This document shows positions 47,734 to 56,287 of a stretch of DNA of 64,000 nucleotides, one piece after another; position 1 is the stretch's first letter; every line of letters begins with the position of its first letter. Below the pieces are notes generated by a model, which was not told the DNA's origin, did not search any database, and saw nothing but the letters and a program-made list of their open reading frames with translations. Source of the stretch: Jeotgalibaca ciconiae. Its GTDB lineage: Bacteria > Bacillota > Bacilli > Lactobacillales > Aerococcaceae. Where the stretch lies: contig NZ_CP034465.1 of NCBI RefSeq assembly GCF_003955755.1, positions 2,886,594 to 2,950,593 on the forward strand, written 5' to 3'. The position numbers and the translations under genes were made by a program.

Positions 47734-49339
47734 CTTCCTTAGATTCCATCTTTGTGAGGAAGTTAATAAATTGGTCTAGTTCTTCTTGTGCTTCGGGAGT
47801 GGTCGCGGTTAATTCTTGTACCATTTCGATAAGAGCTGCATTGGATTCTTCGATTTGTTTATCAATTTCTTCAAGCTCTTTTGCAACTTCAGCCAATGAG
47901 ATTGGCTCTTCCTCCTCAAATGTATCTACATAACGAGGAATATTTAAATTAAAATCATTTTCAATTATTTCATCAAAGGATGCTAAGTGAGAGTATTTTT
48001 CAATGTCTTTTCTTTGTCTATAAGTATCCAAAATCTTTTGAATATGCTGATCTTCTAGGTTATTTTGATTTTTAGCTTTCGTGAATTCATTAGAGGCATC
48101 AATAAACAGAACGTCTTTTGACTCTCTGTTTTTCTTTAGAATAATAACAGTAGTTGGAATACTGGTATTAAAGAAAATATTTGCTGGTAGTCCAATAACA
48201 GTGTCAATAGCCCCATTTTCCAATAGAATCTTCCGAATTTTCCCTTCAGAAGCTCCACGGAATAATACTCCATGTGGCAGAACAATTGCCATCACCCCTG
48301 TATCTTTCAAATGATAATAACCATGCAATAAAAATGAAAAGTCAGCCTTTGATTTAGGAGCTAGGACACCATATATAGAAAAACGTGGGTCATCTAAAAA
48401 TCCTTTGTCTGCAGTCCACTTTGCACTATAAGGTGGATTCATTAATACTGCGTCGAAGTTTGTTGGCTCTTCTGTCGGCCAATCTGCATCCAATGTATCA
48501 CCATTATGAAGATGTTGGTTTGCAACATCTACTCCGTGCAGTATCATATTCATACGAGCCAGGTTATAAGTTGAAGTATTTAACTCTTGACCAAAATAAT
48601 TGATTGTTCCAGGTTCATTAGAGTATTTTTTAGCATTTAATAAAAGTGATCCTGACCCCATTGCAGCATCATAGACACTAAAGCCTTTTTGGTCCTCTTT
48701 TCCCGTTAGAACAATCTGAGTCATCAAAGTAGAAATTGATTGGGGAGTATAGAACTCACCAGCTTTCTTACCTGAATCTGAGGCAAATTGACCGATTAGA
48801 TACTCATAAGCATCTCCAAGAGCATCCCCTTTATGCGCAATATCTAAGGTAGCCAATTCCTTCATAACTGCAGAAATTGTTTGATTTTGTTTTTGAGCTG
48901 AAGCACCTAGCCGTTTGGAATATAAATCAACATCTTCAAATAGGTTTTCAAATAATTCACTACTTTGTTCAATATTCCGGAAGCCTTGTGCTAAGTCTTC
49001 TAATTGAAATCTACCTTTATGAATTCTTTGAACAAGCGCAGTAAATGTTAAATTTGGTTCTAAAGCGTAAGAAAAATCATATCTTAATCCTTCAATTAAA
49101 TCTTCTTTAATTTCCGGGTCATTGAATGCGTCTACATAGATTTGCTGAGCTTCATTTAAATCAGAAACATTTTCCTCTAATAAATCCACCGCATGATAAA
49201 GCATTCTATCAGATAAATACTTATAAAAAATAAGCCCTAACAAATAGTTCTTATACTCACTAGCATCCATTTTTGAACGCAAAATATCAGCGCTATTCCA
49301 TAGCGCTTGGTATAGTGTCTTTGATTGTTTCTCTTCCAT
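47717..49339 (-). CDS. hsdM: Type I restriction enzyme M subunit (adenine-N6 methyltransferase)
   Basis: The 540-residue methylase has the N-terminal HsdM helical domain, the SAM site YDAAMGSGSLLLNA near residue 226 and catalytic NPPYSAKW near residue 302. It methylates adenine at sites chosen by HsdS. AAAGGAGC precedes the ATG at 49339. It leads the hsdM-hsdS operon; hsdR is transcribed separately beyond the invertible segment. Confidence 0.93.
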   Translation of the reverse strand: MEEKQSKTLYQALWNSADILRSKMDASEYKNYLLGLIFYKYLSDRMLYHAVDLLEENVSDLNEAQQIYVDAFNDPEIKEDLIEGLRYDFSYALEPNLTFTALVQRIHKGRFQLEDLAQGFRNIEQSSELFENLFEDVDLYSKRLGASAQKQNQTISAVMKELATLDIAHKGDALGDAYEYLIGQFASDSGKKAGEFYTPQSISTLMTQIVLTGKEDQKGFSVYDAAMGSGSLLLNAKKYSNEPGTINYFGQELNTSTYNLARMNMILHGVDVANQHLHNGDTLDADWPTEEPTNFDAVLMNPPYSAKWTADKGFLDDPRFSIYGVLAPKSKADFSFLLHGYYHLKDTGVMAIVLPHGVLFRGASEGKIRKILLENGAIDTVIGLPANIFFNTSIPTTVIILKKNRESKDVLFIDASNEFTKAKNQNNLEDQHIQKILDTYRQRKDIEKYSHLASFDEIIENDFNLNIPRYVDTFEEEEPISLAEVAKELEEIDKQIEESNAALIEMVQELTATTPEAQEELDQFINFLTKMESKEGVFLG

Positions 49340-49383
49340 AAAATGCTCCTTTAATATTCCTTATTTTTAGTCATATAATTCCT

Positions 49384-49419
49384 ATTATACCTTACGCTTT
49401 AATAAAGCGAAAGTAAGCT
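49384..49419 (-). promoter_or_regulatory. hsdM promoter with inverted repeat over the -35
   Basis: TTTCGC (49412-49407), a 17-base spacer and TATAAT (49389-49384) on the minus strand. CTTACGCTTT and AAAGCG-AAA-GTAAG form an imperfect inverted repeat (49391-49417) across the -35, suggesting an operator. Confidence 0.6.
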
Positions 49420-49430
49420 TTAGATTTTTA

Positions 49431-49481
49431 AAAAAATGGCTCAGCGATGGCGTGTACGCCTTCATCATTGAGCCATTTTTT
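49431..49481 (-). terminator. Intrinsic terminator after the 224-residue hypothetical gene
   Basis: AAAAAATGGCTCA pairs with TGAGCCATTTTTT and the interior GGCGT/ACGCC helix extends the structure; a T-run follows on the minus strand. Confidence 0.82.
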
Positions 49482-49484
49482 CTA

Positions 49485-50159
49485 TCACTTTAATTTCTCT
49501 CTCTCAAAAATAAAGCTAATATCTTCCATCCAATCAAGTATCTTTGAATCCCTTCGCTCCATCCCAATACGGTTAAACATCCAGCTGCACATATGCTGTC
49601 TCTTACTATCAGTAATCTCTGTTTTCCACATTAGTAAACAAACAAGCGTGCAATCTCTTTGCTCCAATGGCAAACTTCTATTACAATCAATCTCACAATA
49701 CAAAGCCTTATCATAATTAACTAGGACATATTGTTCATTTAACTCTTGCCACATTGCAGGTAATCTTTCATACCAACATTCATCTAACATGTAGTAGCCG
49801 CCTCTATCTTGGTAGCTTAGTAAATGTTCCGTGTAATCTTCATAATCTTTCCTCAAATAATAGTCATCTATTAAATTCGGATCATCCGTATCAAGAATAT
49901 CAATTATAAAATAATCATTCAGATTGGAAAAACGATCCCCTTTCCACTCATCTTTTAACAATATCAATAATTCATAAAGATAACTATTTCCTGACCACGA
50001 ATGTTCCCTTTCTTTAAACCCCTGTCCATAATTAAGCGGACTAAAGTGAAACTTCTTACTGACATTATGGATTGAATAATAAAGTCCTGGCATACAAAAC
50101 ACCTCTTCTGTTTTTATTTTACCAACACCTATAACATACGTGTTTTCTGTATTTTCCAT
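49485..50159 (-). CDS. Hypothetical protein, unrecognised family
   Basis: A 224-residue soluble protein, acidic and rich in Tyr, Trp and Asp (for example DILDTDDPNLIDDYYLRKDYEDY). No signal, membrane helix or known motif. It lies between hsdM and the SOS operon and diverges from the latter, with start ATG 50159 only about 20 bases from the SOS -35; the two promoters may overlap. Proximity to restriction genes makes a defence role possible, without direct support. Confidence 0.5.
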   Translation of the reverse strand: MENTENTYVIGVGKIKTEEVFCMPGLYYSIHNVSKKFHFSPLNYGQGFKEREHSWSGNSYLYELLILLKDEWKGDRFSNLNDYFIIDILDTDDPNLIDDYYLRKDYEDYTEHLLSYQDRGGYYMLDECWYERLPAMWQELNEQYVLVNYDKALYCEIDCNRSLPLEQRDCTLVCLLMWKTEITDSKRQHMCSWMFNRIGMERRDSKILDWMEDISFIFEREKLK

Positions 50160-50177
50160 TTTAAAAGTTTGTTCCCC

Positions 50178-50206
50178 TTTACAATTCGAACATATGTTCC
50201 TATACT
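50178..50206 (+). promoter_or_regulatory. SOS promoter with LexA box in the spacer
   Basis: TTTACA (50178-50183), a 17-base spacer and TATACT (50201-50206) form a near-consensus promoter. CGAACATATGTTCC at 50187-50200 matches the Gram-positive LexA/DinR box CGAAC-N4-GTTCG in all but the last base and fills the spacer, so LexA would block RNA polymerase. Confidence 0.9.
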
Positions 50207-50248
50207 AGAAGTAATATAAAAACTTATCGAAAAGGAGGCGGGTTCTTT

Positions 50249-50689
50249 ATGGATTCAACCGGAGTATTAAAAAGAATGTTTGGTGAATTCGAGTTATCGC
50301 GATTAGAAGAATGGAATAAGGATTATGAAGGTATCATTTTTAATACGAATGATTCAAGACTCACAGTAAGAAGTCGATTAGCTAAGAAAACACCCAAAAA
50401 GGCGGTATATTTTGTATCTTTCTGGGAAAAAAACGAATCTGGAAATAATGTGGCATTTAAATATGATAATAGTCCTGAATTACTTGCTATAGTCATTATT
50501 GACTTAAATAGACAAGGCATTTTTCTTCTAGATAAAGATGTTTGTGTTAAGAGAAACATTTTATCTAATGAAAAACAATCAGGGAAAATGGCTATGAGGT
50601 TTTACCCACCTTGGTGTTCACGGCTAAATGCCACCGCTCAGAAAACGCAGGCATGGCAACTAAACTACTTTAAAGATTATTCAAAGTGA
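50249..50689 (+). CDS. MepB family protein in an SOS operon
   Basis: The 146-residue cytoplasmic protein ends with RFYPPWCSRLNATAQKTQAWQ, the signature of the MepB family, and has AVYFVSFWEKNESGN in the middle. MepB is named from the staphylococcal mepRAB operon and has no known activity. AAAAGGAGG precedes the ATG. It is the first gene behind the LexA-boxed promoter, 17 bases before the Y-family polymerase gene, so here it is part of the DNA-damage response. Confidence 0.82.
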   Translation: MDSTGVLKRMFGEFELSRLEEWNKDYEGIIFNTNDSRLTVRSRLAKKTPKKAVYFVSFWEKNESGNNVAFKYDNSPELLAIVIIDLNRQGIFLLDKDVCVKRNILSNEKQSGKMAMRFYPPWCSRLNATAQKTQAWQLNYFKDYSK

Positions 50690-50706
50690 GCGCCTAAGGA
50701 GGATTG

Positions 50707-52005
50707 ATGGTGATGTTTGATTATTCATTGGAAAGAAGCGAGGATATTCTTTGCATCGATGTAAAATCATTTTTCGCTTCTGTGGAGTGTGTCGACCGGG
50801 GCTATCACCCACTCAAAAAACTCTTAGTTGTGATGAGCCATGCTGAAAATGCAGGAGGTTTGGTTTTAGCAGCCTCACCGATGGCAAAAAAAGTACTCGG
50901 CATTAGTAACGTCTCTCGTAAATATGAAATTCCGCCCCACCCCGAGTTAGAAATCGTGCCACCCAGAATGAATCGCTACATTGAAAAAAACACAGAAATT
51001 AATCATATTTATCGAGAATATGTGAGCGATGAAGATTTGTATATTTACAGCATTGATGAATCGTTTTTATCGATTCGTCCTAGTTTAGAATTATTTAAAA
51101 CAAATTCGGCCTATGAGCTAGCTAAAATGATTCAACGTCATGTTTATCGACAAACTGGTTTATACGTAACGATCGGAATCGGCGATAATATGCTGCTTGC
51201 CAAACTAGCTTTGGACAATGAAGCAAAAAATAATAAAGATTTCATTGCTGAATGGCGATACGAAGACGTACCGAACACCGTTTGGAAAATCAAAGAATTA
51301 TCCGATATGTGGGGAATTGGCAGACGGACAGAACAAAACTTGATTAATTCAGGAATTTACTCTGTTTATGATTTAGCACACACGAATTTCTATCACTTAA
51401 GGCAGACCATGGGAGTTATTGGAGAGCAACTTTATGCGAATGCATGGGGGATTGACCGTAGTAATATCCGGATACGATACAAACCGTTAGAAAAAAGTTA
51501 CGGAAATTCTCAAGTATTGCCTAAAGATTATACAAATCGGAACGAAATAAAAATCGTTATCCGAGAAATTGCAGAACAAGTCGCAACCAGGATTCGAAAA
51601 CGACATTGCCAAACTGGCTGTGTGAGCTTGTATATTGGCTACTCGCAATATGAAATTGAACGAGGCTTTTCTCGGCAGATGAAAATTCCTGTTACTTCCA
51701 ATTCAAAAAAGCTTATTCAATACTGCTTGCAGTTATTTGATAAACATTATGGGGGACAAGCTGTTCGGAATATCGGTATTTCCTATTCAAAACTCTCCTA
51801 TACGACCGATATTCAATTGGACTTATTTGAAGATCCCGAGCAGCAAATCGCCAACGAGCGTTTGGATTACTTGGTAGATAAAATCAGGAAGAAATATGGA
51901 TTCAAATCATTAATGCATGCCAGCAGCCTACTGGAAGGCGCAACAGCAATTGATCGCACCAGCTTAGTTGGCGGGCATGCTGGCGGAATGGATGGGATGA
52001 AATGA
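50707..52005 (+). CDS. Y-family DNA polymerase (UmuC/UvrX type)
   Basis: A translesion polymerase of about 432 residues. LCIDVKSFFASVECV carries the first catalytic Asp, YSIDESFLSI the second carboxylates, and a helix-hairpin-helix (MWGIGRRTEQNLINSGI) follows near residue 200. It copies damaged DNA at the price of errors. Start ATG 50707 or 50713 both follow AAGGAGG. Bacillus UvrX/YqjW is the closest kind, which is also SOS-induced and paired with a YolD-like gene. Confidence 0.88.
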   Translation: MVMFDYSLERSEDILCIDVKSFFASVECVDRGYHPLKKLLVVMSHAENAGGLVLAASPMAKKVLGISNVSRKYEIPPHPELEIVPPRMNRYIEKNTEINHIYREYVSDEDLYIYSIDESFLSIRPSLELFKTNSAYELAKMIQRHVYRQTGLYVTIGIGDNMLLAKLALDNEAKNNKDFIAEWRYEDVPNTVWKIKELSDMWGIGRRTEQNLINSGIYSVYDLAHTNFYHLRQTMGVIGEQLYANAWGIDRSNIRIRYKPLEKSYGNSQVLPKDYTNRNEIKIVIREIAEQVATRIRKRHCQTGCVSLYIGYSQYEIERGFSRQMKIPVTSNSKKLIQYCLQLFDKHYGGQAVRNIGISYSKLSYTTDIQLDLFEDPEQQIANERLDYLVDKIRKKYGFKSLMHASSLLEGATAIDRTSLVGGHAGGMDGMK

Positions 52006-52361
52006 CAAAGTATTTAAATGATGAATATCGTGATCGTGGAATGAAAAAATGGGGTGGTTTTTTTTTATCCGAGCACTCTTCCGAACAAGAAATATATGCT
52101 CAGAAACAATTAAAGATAAATAGCCAAAAACCTCAGATGGAAACTTACGAGATCGGAAGGATCCTGCAAGAAGCTAAAATTAAGAACAGGAAAATTGCAA
52201 TTCAACTGGAAGCAGTCGACAGCGAAGGAAATTATTATGATGATGTAATAGGTTTTTTGAAAGGTGCGGATTCCATGGGCATATATGTTGAAAATGAAAA
52301 GATTCATTATGATGAAATAAGAAACGTAGAGTTGGTGGACCATATGAAATGGAGTGAATAA
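52002..52361 (+). CDS. YolD-like protein
   Basis: A 119-residue protein whose ATG overlaps the polymerase stop (ATGA). It starts with YRDRGMKKWGGFFLSEH and ends in a small YolD-like sheet (IGFLKGADSMGIYVEN). YolD-like proteins accompany UmuC-type polymerases and are thought to act as their UmuD-like partner. It closes the three-gene SOS operon. Confidence 0.83.
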   Translation: MTKYLNDEYRDRGMKKWGGFFLSEHSSEQEIYAQKQLKINSQKPQMETYEIGRILQEAKIKNRKIAIQLEAVDSEGNYYDDVIGFLKGADSMGIYVENEKIHYDEIRNVELVDHMKWSE

Positions 52362-52476
52362 GTATAATTATTTCGAGGATTCAACCTCCAAAATTATCGT
52401 TAATCATTAATTTTTTATTGAATCTTATTAATTTTAGTCATATAATACATGTAACCAGATTAAGGAGTGATATCTT

Positions 52477-53010
52477 ATGAATATGAAAAGGTTTCAGGTT
52501 GTATGTAAAGTAGCTGCTGTCTTATTAAAAATCTTAGCTATTATGGCATTATGCATGGTGGTGTTCGGGCTTTTCTTTATACTTTTCACTAAATCCAATA
52601 TGTATTTTACTATTGATGTTTCAAGTAGGAGCTTTATTTTCTTTGTAAAAAACCATCCTACTGAGGCAGAAGAAAATTTGGCTGCTCTTATTCTATCTCC
52701 TCCACTTTTAATCGTTTCTGCTTATACTTTTTGGAGAGGTAGTTCACTTTTTGAACGATTAATGGATGGAGGCACTCCTTTTTCATTTGATTTTGCACAA
52801 TCAGTCAAGGGGCTTAGTCTTATTATTATGATGATGGATATTTTAACTCCCTTGCTCTATTCACTCATTTTAACGATTATTATGAAAGCTGGACATTATT
52901 TTACATTTGGCTTATCTAGCTATTTTTTTATTGGTCTCCTCCTCTATATTGTAGCAGAGATTTTACATTACGGAGTCAACTTGCAACAGCTATCCGATGA
53001 GACTGTTTAA
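52477..53010 (+). CDS. DUF2975 membrane protein
   Basis: A 177-residue protein with four membrane helices (about 15-40, 68-85, 112-132 and 142-165) and the PTEAEENLAALILSPPLL loop of the DUF2975 family. Function unknown. It is followed 12 bases later by a small Cro/CI-type regulator, a pairing common in Bacillota, so the two may work as a membrane-linked regulatory unit. Confidence 0.8.
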   Translation: MNMKRFQVVCKVAAVLLKILAIMALCMVVFGLFFILFTKSNMYFTIDVSSRSFIFFVKNHPTEAEENLAALILSPPLLIVSAYTFWRGSSLFERLMDGGTPFSFDFAQSVKGLSLIIMMMDILTPLLYSLILTIIMKAGHYFTFGLSSYFFIGLLLYIVAEILHYGVNLQQLSDETV

Positions 53011-53022
53011 GGAGGTTCGAGA

Positions 53023-53262
53023 ATGCCAATCATTATAAATCTGGACCAAGTCATGGCTGAGAAAAAAGTACTGCTAAAAGATTTGGCTAATGAAATCGGA
53101 ATCTCCAATGTAAATCTATCAAAGCTCAAAACTGGTAAAGTAGCTGCTATACGTTTTTCAACACTTGAAGCGATTTGTAAAGCCTTGAATTGTCAGCCAG
53201 GAGATATTTTGGAATATGTAAACGAAGAAAGTAGGAATCCTCAAAATGAGCATGAAAGATAA
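53023..53262 (+). CDS. Cro/CI-type helix-turn-helix regulator (YozG-like)
   Basis: A 79-residue DNA-binding protein consisting of one HTH domain: VLLKDLANEIGISNVNLSKLKTGK and CKALNCQPGDILEYV (given in two parts). This is the YozG/YazB-like HTH_26 type. AAGGAGGTTCG precedes the ATG. It probably controls its own operon with the DUF2975 gene. Confidence 0.85.
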   Translation: MPIIINLDQVMAEKKVLLKDLANEIGISNVNLSKLKTGKVAAIRFSTLEAICKALNCQPGDILEYVNEESRNPQNEHER

Positions 53263-53308
53263 ATAATATTTTTATTGTAAAATCGATGTCCTATATAGAG
53301 GTGATTAC

Positions 53309-54052
53309 ATGGAACTATTAAAAAAACAATTTGCAATCGACTTAGGTTGTCCGGTGTCGGCATTTGAGAATAATGAAAATTTGTTCATAACGGCAAATGC
53401 TAATAATGATATGCGTTACTGGACCAGAAATAACGGAACAATTATTTGTCATGAGGGACATATTTATTGTCGGACGGATAACAGCGAACTTACCAAAAAA
53501 TTGCAAGAAACATATCAAACAACGCCTGCCGACTGGTTCACAGAGGTAAAGAATATTAAGAAATTGACAACTATTTTAAGTGAGTTCAATTATGAAATTA
53601 TCAATGCTTCCCCTTTTTTAATCCCTTGCAAACAATCAGTGGAATTCATGGAAAATGAACATTTTGTGTATTATTCTGAAGAAGAAATAGAACAATTTAA
53701 AGGCGATAAACGATTTTCTCAGTCCTTCTGCTTTAGTGAAACTGACCCGGATAAAATAGCCATTGCTTACGTAGAAAATGGCGAGATTTTAGCTATGTCC
53801 GGTGCTAATAAGAACGGCCGACATACTTGGGAAATCGGCATTGAAATCATTGGAAATCATCAAGGGAAAGGTTTAGCGACACGATTGGTTAGAGCAATTA
53901 CTCAAAAGATTATTGAATTGGGCCAGGGTGAGATTCTTCCCATTTATGGCACTCAATTCACCCACACAAAATCAATGAACGTTGCCATTAGAGCTGGCTA
54001 TAAATTAGGCTGGACAGAGATTATGATTGCATCGTCTTTTACTAGGATATGA
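53309..54052 (+). CDS. GNAT family acetyltransferase, two-domain form
   Basis: The 247-residue protein has an N-terminal half of about 120 residues that is less familiar and a C-terminal GNAT domain with IEIIGNHQGKGLATRLVRAI (the acetyl-CoA loop QGKGLA) and a late GYKLGWTE. It should acetylate a small molecule. Start ATG 53309 after AGAGGTG. Single gene. Confidence 0.8.
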   Translation: MELLKKQFAIDLGCPVSAFENNENLFITANANNDMRYWTRNNGTIICHEGHIYCRTDNSELTKKLQETYQTTPADWFTEVKNIKKLTTILSEFNYEIINASPFLIPCKQSVEFMENEHFVYYSEEEIEQFKGDKRFSQSFCFSETDPDKIAIAYVENGEILAMSGANKNGRHTWEIGIEIIGNHQGKGLATRLVRAITQKIIELGQGEILPIYGTQFTHTKSMNVAIRAGYKLGWTEIMIASSFTRI

Positions 54053-54183
54053 TTAACATGTTGGGCTATTAATCCCAATATTCCATTATGAAAATCTATA
54101 CTTTCTAGATTCATCGAAACTGTGATCAGTGTATTCTACTTTTCTAACTAAAGACCTGTTGAGAAATTTTATAAACTTTTTAT

Positions 54184-54468
54184 TTACTTAAAAGGTACTC
54201 GCTTCCGTTTGTTTATTCTTACTTTTATTTTAACTATAATCAGATAGATGGTGGAAGAAACGAAACCGAAAAAACCAACATATAAAAGAAACCTTCCTAA
54301 TGGATAATTCAATGCTAGCTCTTTTTGTACTCTTAATAGTTCTTCGCTGCCTATAGTATCAAAATCTTGAATCGGAATGAGAATTGTCCACAAAAAGTAA
54401 CCAACAACGATGGCTATGACAGATAGCACCTGACATAAATGCATCCAATTTTTTGCACTTCTATTCAT
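54184..54468 (-). CDS. Small membrane protein, unknown function
   Basis: A 94-residue protein with two membrane helices (about residues 10-30 and 58-78), an outward loop between them and a basic tail RINKRKRVPFK in the cytoplasm. GAAGGTTACACA before the ATG is a weak ribosome site. No family recognised. Confidence 0.45.
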   Translation of the reverse strand: MNRSAKNWMHLCQVLSVIAIVVGYFLWTILIPIQDFDTIGSEELLRVQKELALNYPLGRFLLYVGFFGFVSSTIYLIIVKIKVRINKRKRVPFK

Positions 54469-54595
54469 TGTGTAACCTTCTTTCTCTTTTATTTTGGCTG
54501 AATTTCATACAAACTATATATTAAAAATGATATTTTTTTCGTAATTATTTTATAAAAATGGTTTACGAAATCATCTGCCTTGATAGGAGAAATAA

Positions 54596-54636
54596 ATCAT
54601 CCCACCCTGCCATTTCTATATGCAGAGTGGGATGAT
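54596..54636 (-). terminator. Intrinsic terminator of the aldo/keto reductase gene
   Basis: ATCATCCCACTCTGC pairs with GGCAGGGTGGGATGAT around a short loop, followed by TTATTTC on the minus strand. Confidence 0.8.
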
Positions 54637-54654
54637 TATTCTGTTTTTTATCTC

Positions 54655-55653
54655 TTATACCTTTGAGCTCTCTAAAATACGATCAATTTCAGCTAACTCT
54701 TCTGTCGTAAAATCCAGATTATATAATGCCTTTAGATTAGCTTCTAATTGACTAACCCTTGAAGCGCCAATCAACACACTCGAAACGACTGGTTGTCTTA
54801 AGTTCCAAGCTAGTGCCATTTCAGCTAAGGTTTGATTGCGTTTTTTAGCCATTTCGTTTAATTTCCGAACAGTATCAAGTGTCGGTTCTACTCGATCTTC
54901 TGAAAGAAATGGGCTATCTGTCCGATGAGCTCGAGAGTCTTCTGGAATTCCATTCAAATAGCGATCGGTCAAAAGCCCCTGGGCTAAAGGACTAAAGACA
55001 ATTGCACCTAATCTTTCCTCTTCCAGTACCTCTGTTAATCCATCCTCAATACTACGATTAAACATATTATAAGCTGGCTGGTGAATGATAAACGGCGTAT
55101 GCCAATCTTTAAATAATTTCGATATTTTTGCTGTCTCTTCAGGAGAATAGTTAGAAACTCCAATGTAAAGAGCCTTTCCTTGCTTGACCAGTAAATCTAA
55201 AGTATGGGCAGTTTCTTCAATTGGTGTATTTGAATCAGGACGGTGATGGTAGAAGATATCAACATAATCTAAGCCCATCCGCTTCAAGCTCTGATCACAA
55301 CTTGCCACCAAACTTTTCTTTGATCCCCACTCACCGTACGGACCGGGCCACATATAGTAGCCTGCCTTAGACGAAATAATAATTTCATCTCGATAAGCTT
55401 TAAAATCTTCTTTAAATAAACGTCCAAAGTTTGTCTCAGCTGAACCTGCAGGTGGACCATAGTTATTTGCCAAATCAAAATGGGTGATACCGTTATCAAA
55501 AGCTGTGTGCATAATCTCTCTTTGATTCTCAAGATTATCGACATCTCCAAAATTATGCCAAAAACCTAATGATATTGCCGGAAGTTTTAATCCAGACTTA
55601 CCCACTTGCCGATACATCATCTTGTCGTAACGTTCTTCGTTTGCTACATACAT
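54655..55653 (-). CDS. Aldo/keto reductase (YghZ/Gpr-like)
   Basis: A roughly 332-residue oxidoreductase with FDLANNYGPPAGSAE (catalytic Tyr), SKAGYYMWPGPYGEWGSKK, YVDIFYHHRPD and YIGVSNYSP. This loop pattern is that of L-glyceraldehyde-3-phosphate reductase YghZ. It reduces aldehydes with NADPH, for example methylglyoxal. ATG 55653 (MYVANEE) lies seven bases from AAGGGG and is preferred over upstream ATGs. Divergent from the MerR gene that probably controls it. Confidence 0.85.
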   Translation of the reverse strand: MYVANEERYDKMMYRQVGKSGLKLPAISLGFWHNFGDVDNLENQREIMHTAFDNGITHFDLANNYGPPAGSAETNFGRLFKEDFKAYRDEIIISSKAGYYMWPGPYGEWGSKKSLVASCDQSLKRMGLDYVDIFYHHRPDSNTPIEETAHTLDLLVKQGKALYIGVSNYSPEETAKISKLFKDWHTPFIIHQPAYNMFNRSIEDGLTEVLEEERLGAIVFSPLAQGLLTDRYLNGIPEDSRAHRTDSPFLSEDRVEPTLDTVRKLNEMAKKRNQTLAEMALAWNLRQPVVSSVLIGASRVSQLEANLKALYNLDFTTEELAEIDRILESSKV

Positions 55654-55698
55654 TGTCATACCCCTTTTCAATTTTAAATGTAAGTGATTTCTTTACCC

Positions 55699-55729
55699 AG
55701 TATAACACTTCAAGTACACTTTAAGTAAA
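55699..55729 (-). promoter_or_regulatory. MerR-type promoter of the aldo/keto reductase gene
   Basis: On the minus strand TTTACT (55729-55724) and TATACT (55704-55699) are separated by 19 bases, the overlong spacer typical of MerR activation. The spacer holds ACTTAAAGT-GT-ACTTGAAGT (55707-55726), an inverted repeat with one mismatch. Confidence 0.72.
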
Positions 55730-55757
55730 GTAGTATATAACAGAAAGTGGGAAAATA

Positions 55758-56168
55758 ATGAAAGAGACAATTACTTTCACCATAAGTGATGTAAGCAAAC
55801 AATTTAATCTGCCAGCTTCAACATTGCGCTATTATGAGACGACAGGCCTTCTGTCACATGTCAAAAGAAATGGAAAACATCGTGTTTATAGTCAGGCACA
55901 TATTAATCGTCTAGACGCAATCCAGTGTTTCAAGCAGACGGGCATGTCTATTAAACAGATTGAAGCCTTCTTTTATCACGAAGATGTGACCCAAAATTAC
56001 GAGACTTTGATTGACTTGCTGACAGAACAAAGCAACCACATTGAAGCACAAATACAATTATTCAAAGAAAACCAACAACATATTGAAAAAAAGTTGAATT
56101 TTTATCAGAAGAAAAAAATTTCCTTTGAATTAGGCCAAACGCCTCCTTCTTGGGATGAACTTGATTGA
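55758..56168 (+). CDS. MerR family transcriptional regulator
   Basis: The 136-residue regulator begins with the winged helix (TISDVSKQFNLPASTLRYYETTGLL) followed by a coiled-coil of about 35 residues. There is no Cys, so metal sensing is unlikely; aldehyde or another signal is more probable given the reductase next door. It acts by twisting the long-spacer promoter at 55699-55729. Confidence 0.85.
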   Translation: MKETITFTISDVSKQFNLPASTLRYYETTGLLSHVKRNGKHRVYSQAHINRLDAIQCFKQTGMSIKQIEAFFYHEDVTQNYETLIDLLTEQSNHIEAQIQLFKENQQHIEKKLNFYQKKKISFELGQTPPSWDELD

Positions 56169-56287
56169 TTAAGCTCAATTTTTTGAATTGCTTCAAATGA
56201 ATACTTTTGAGAAAAATTGCTCGTTTCAGCTCGAACGTTTTATTTTTAGAAGTGTTGATATCTCTCTTCCATACCATTAAACCCATC

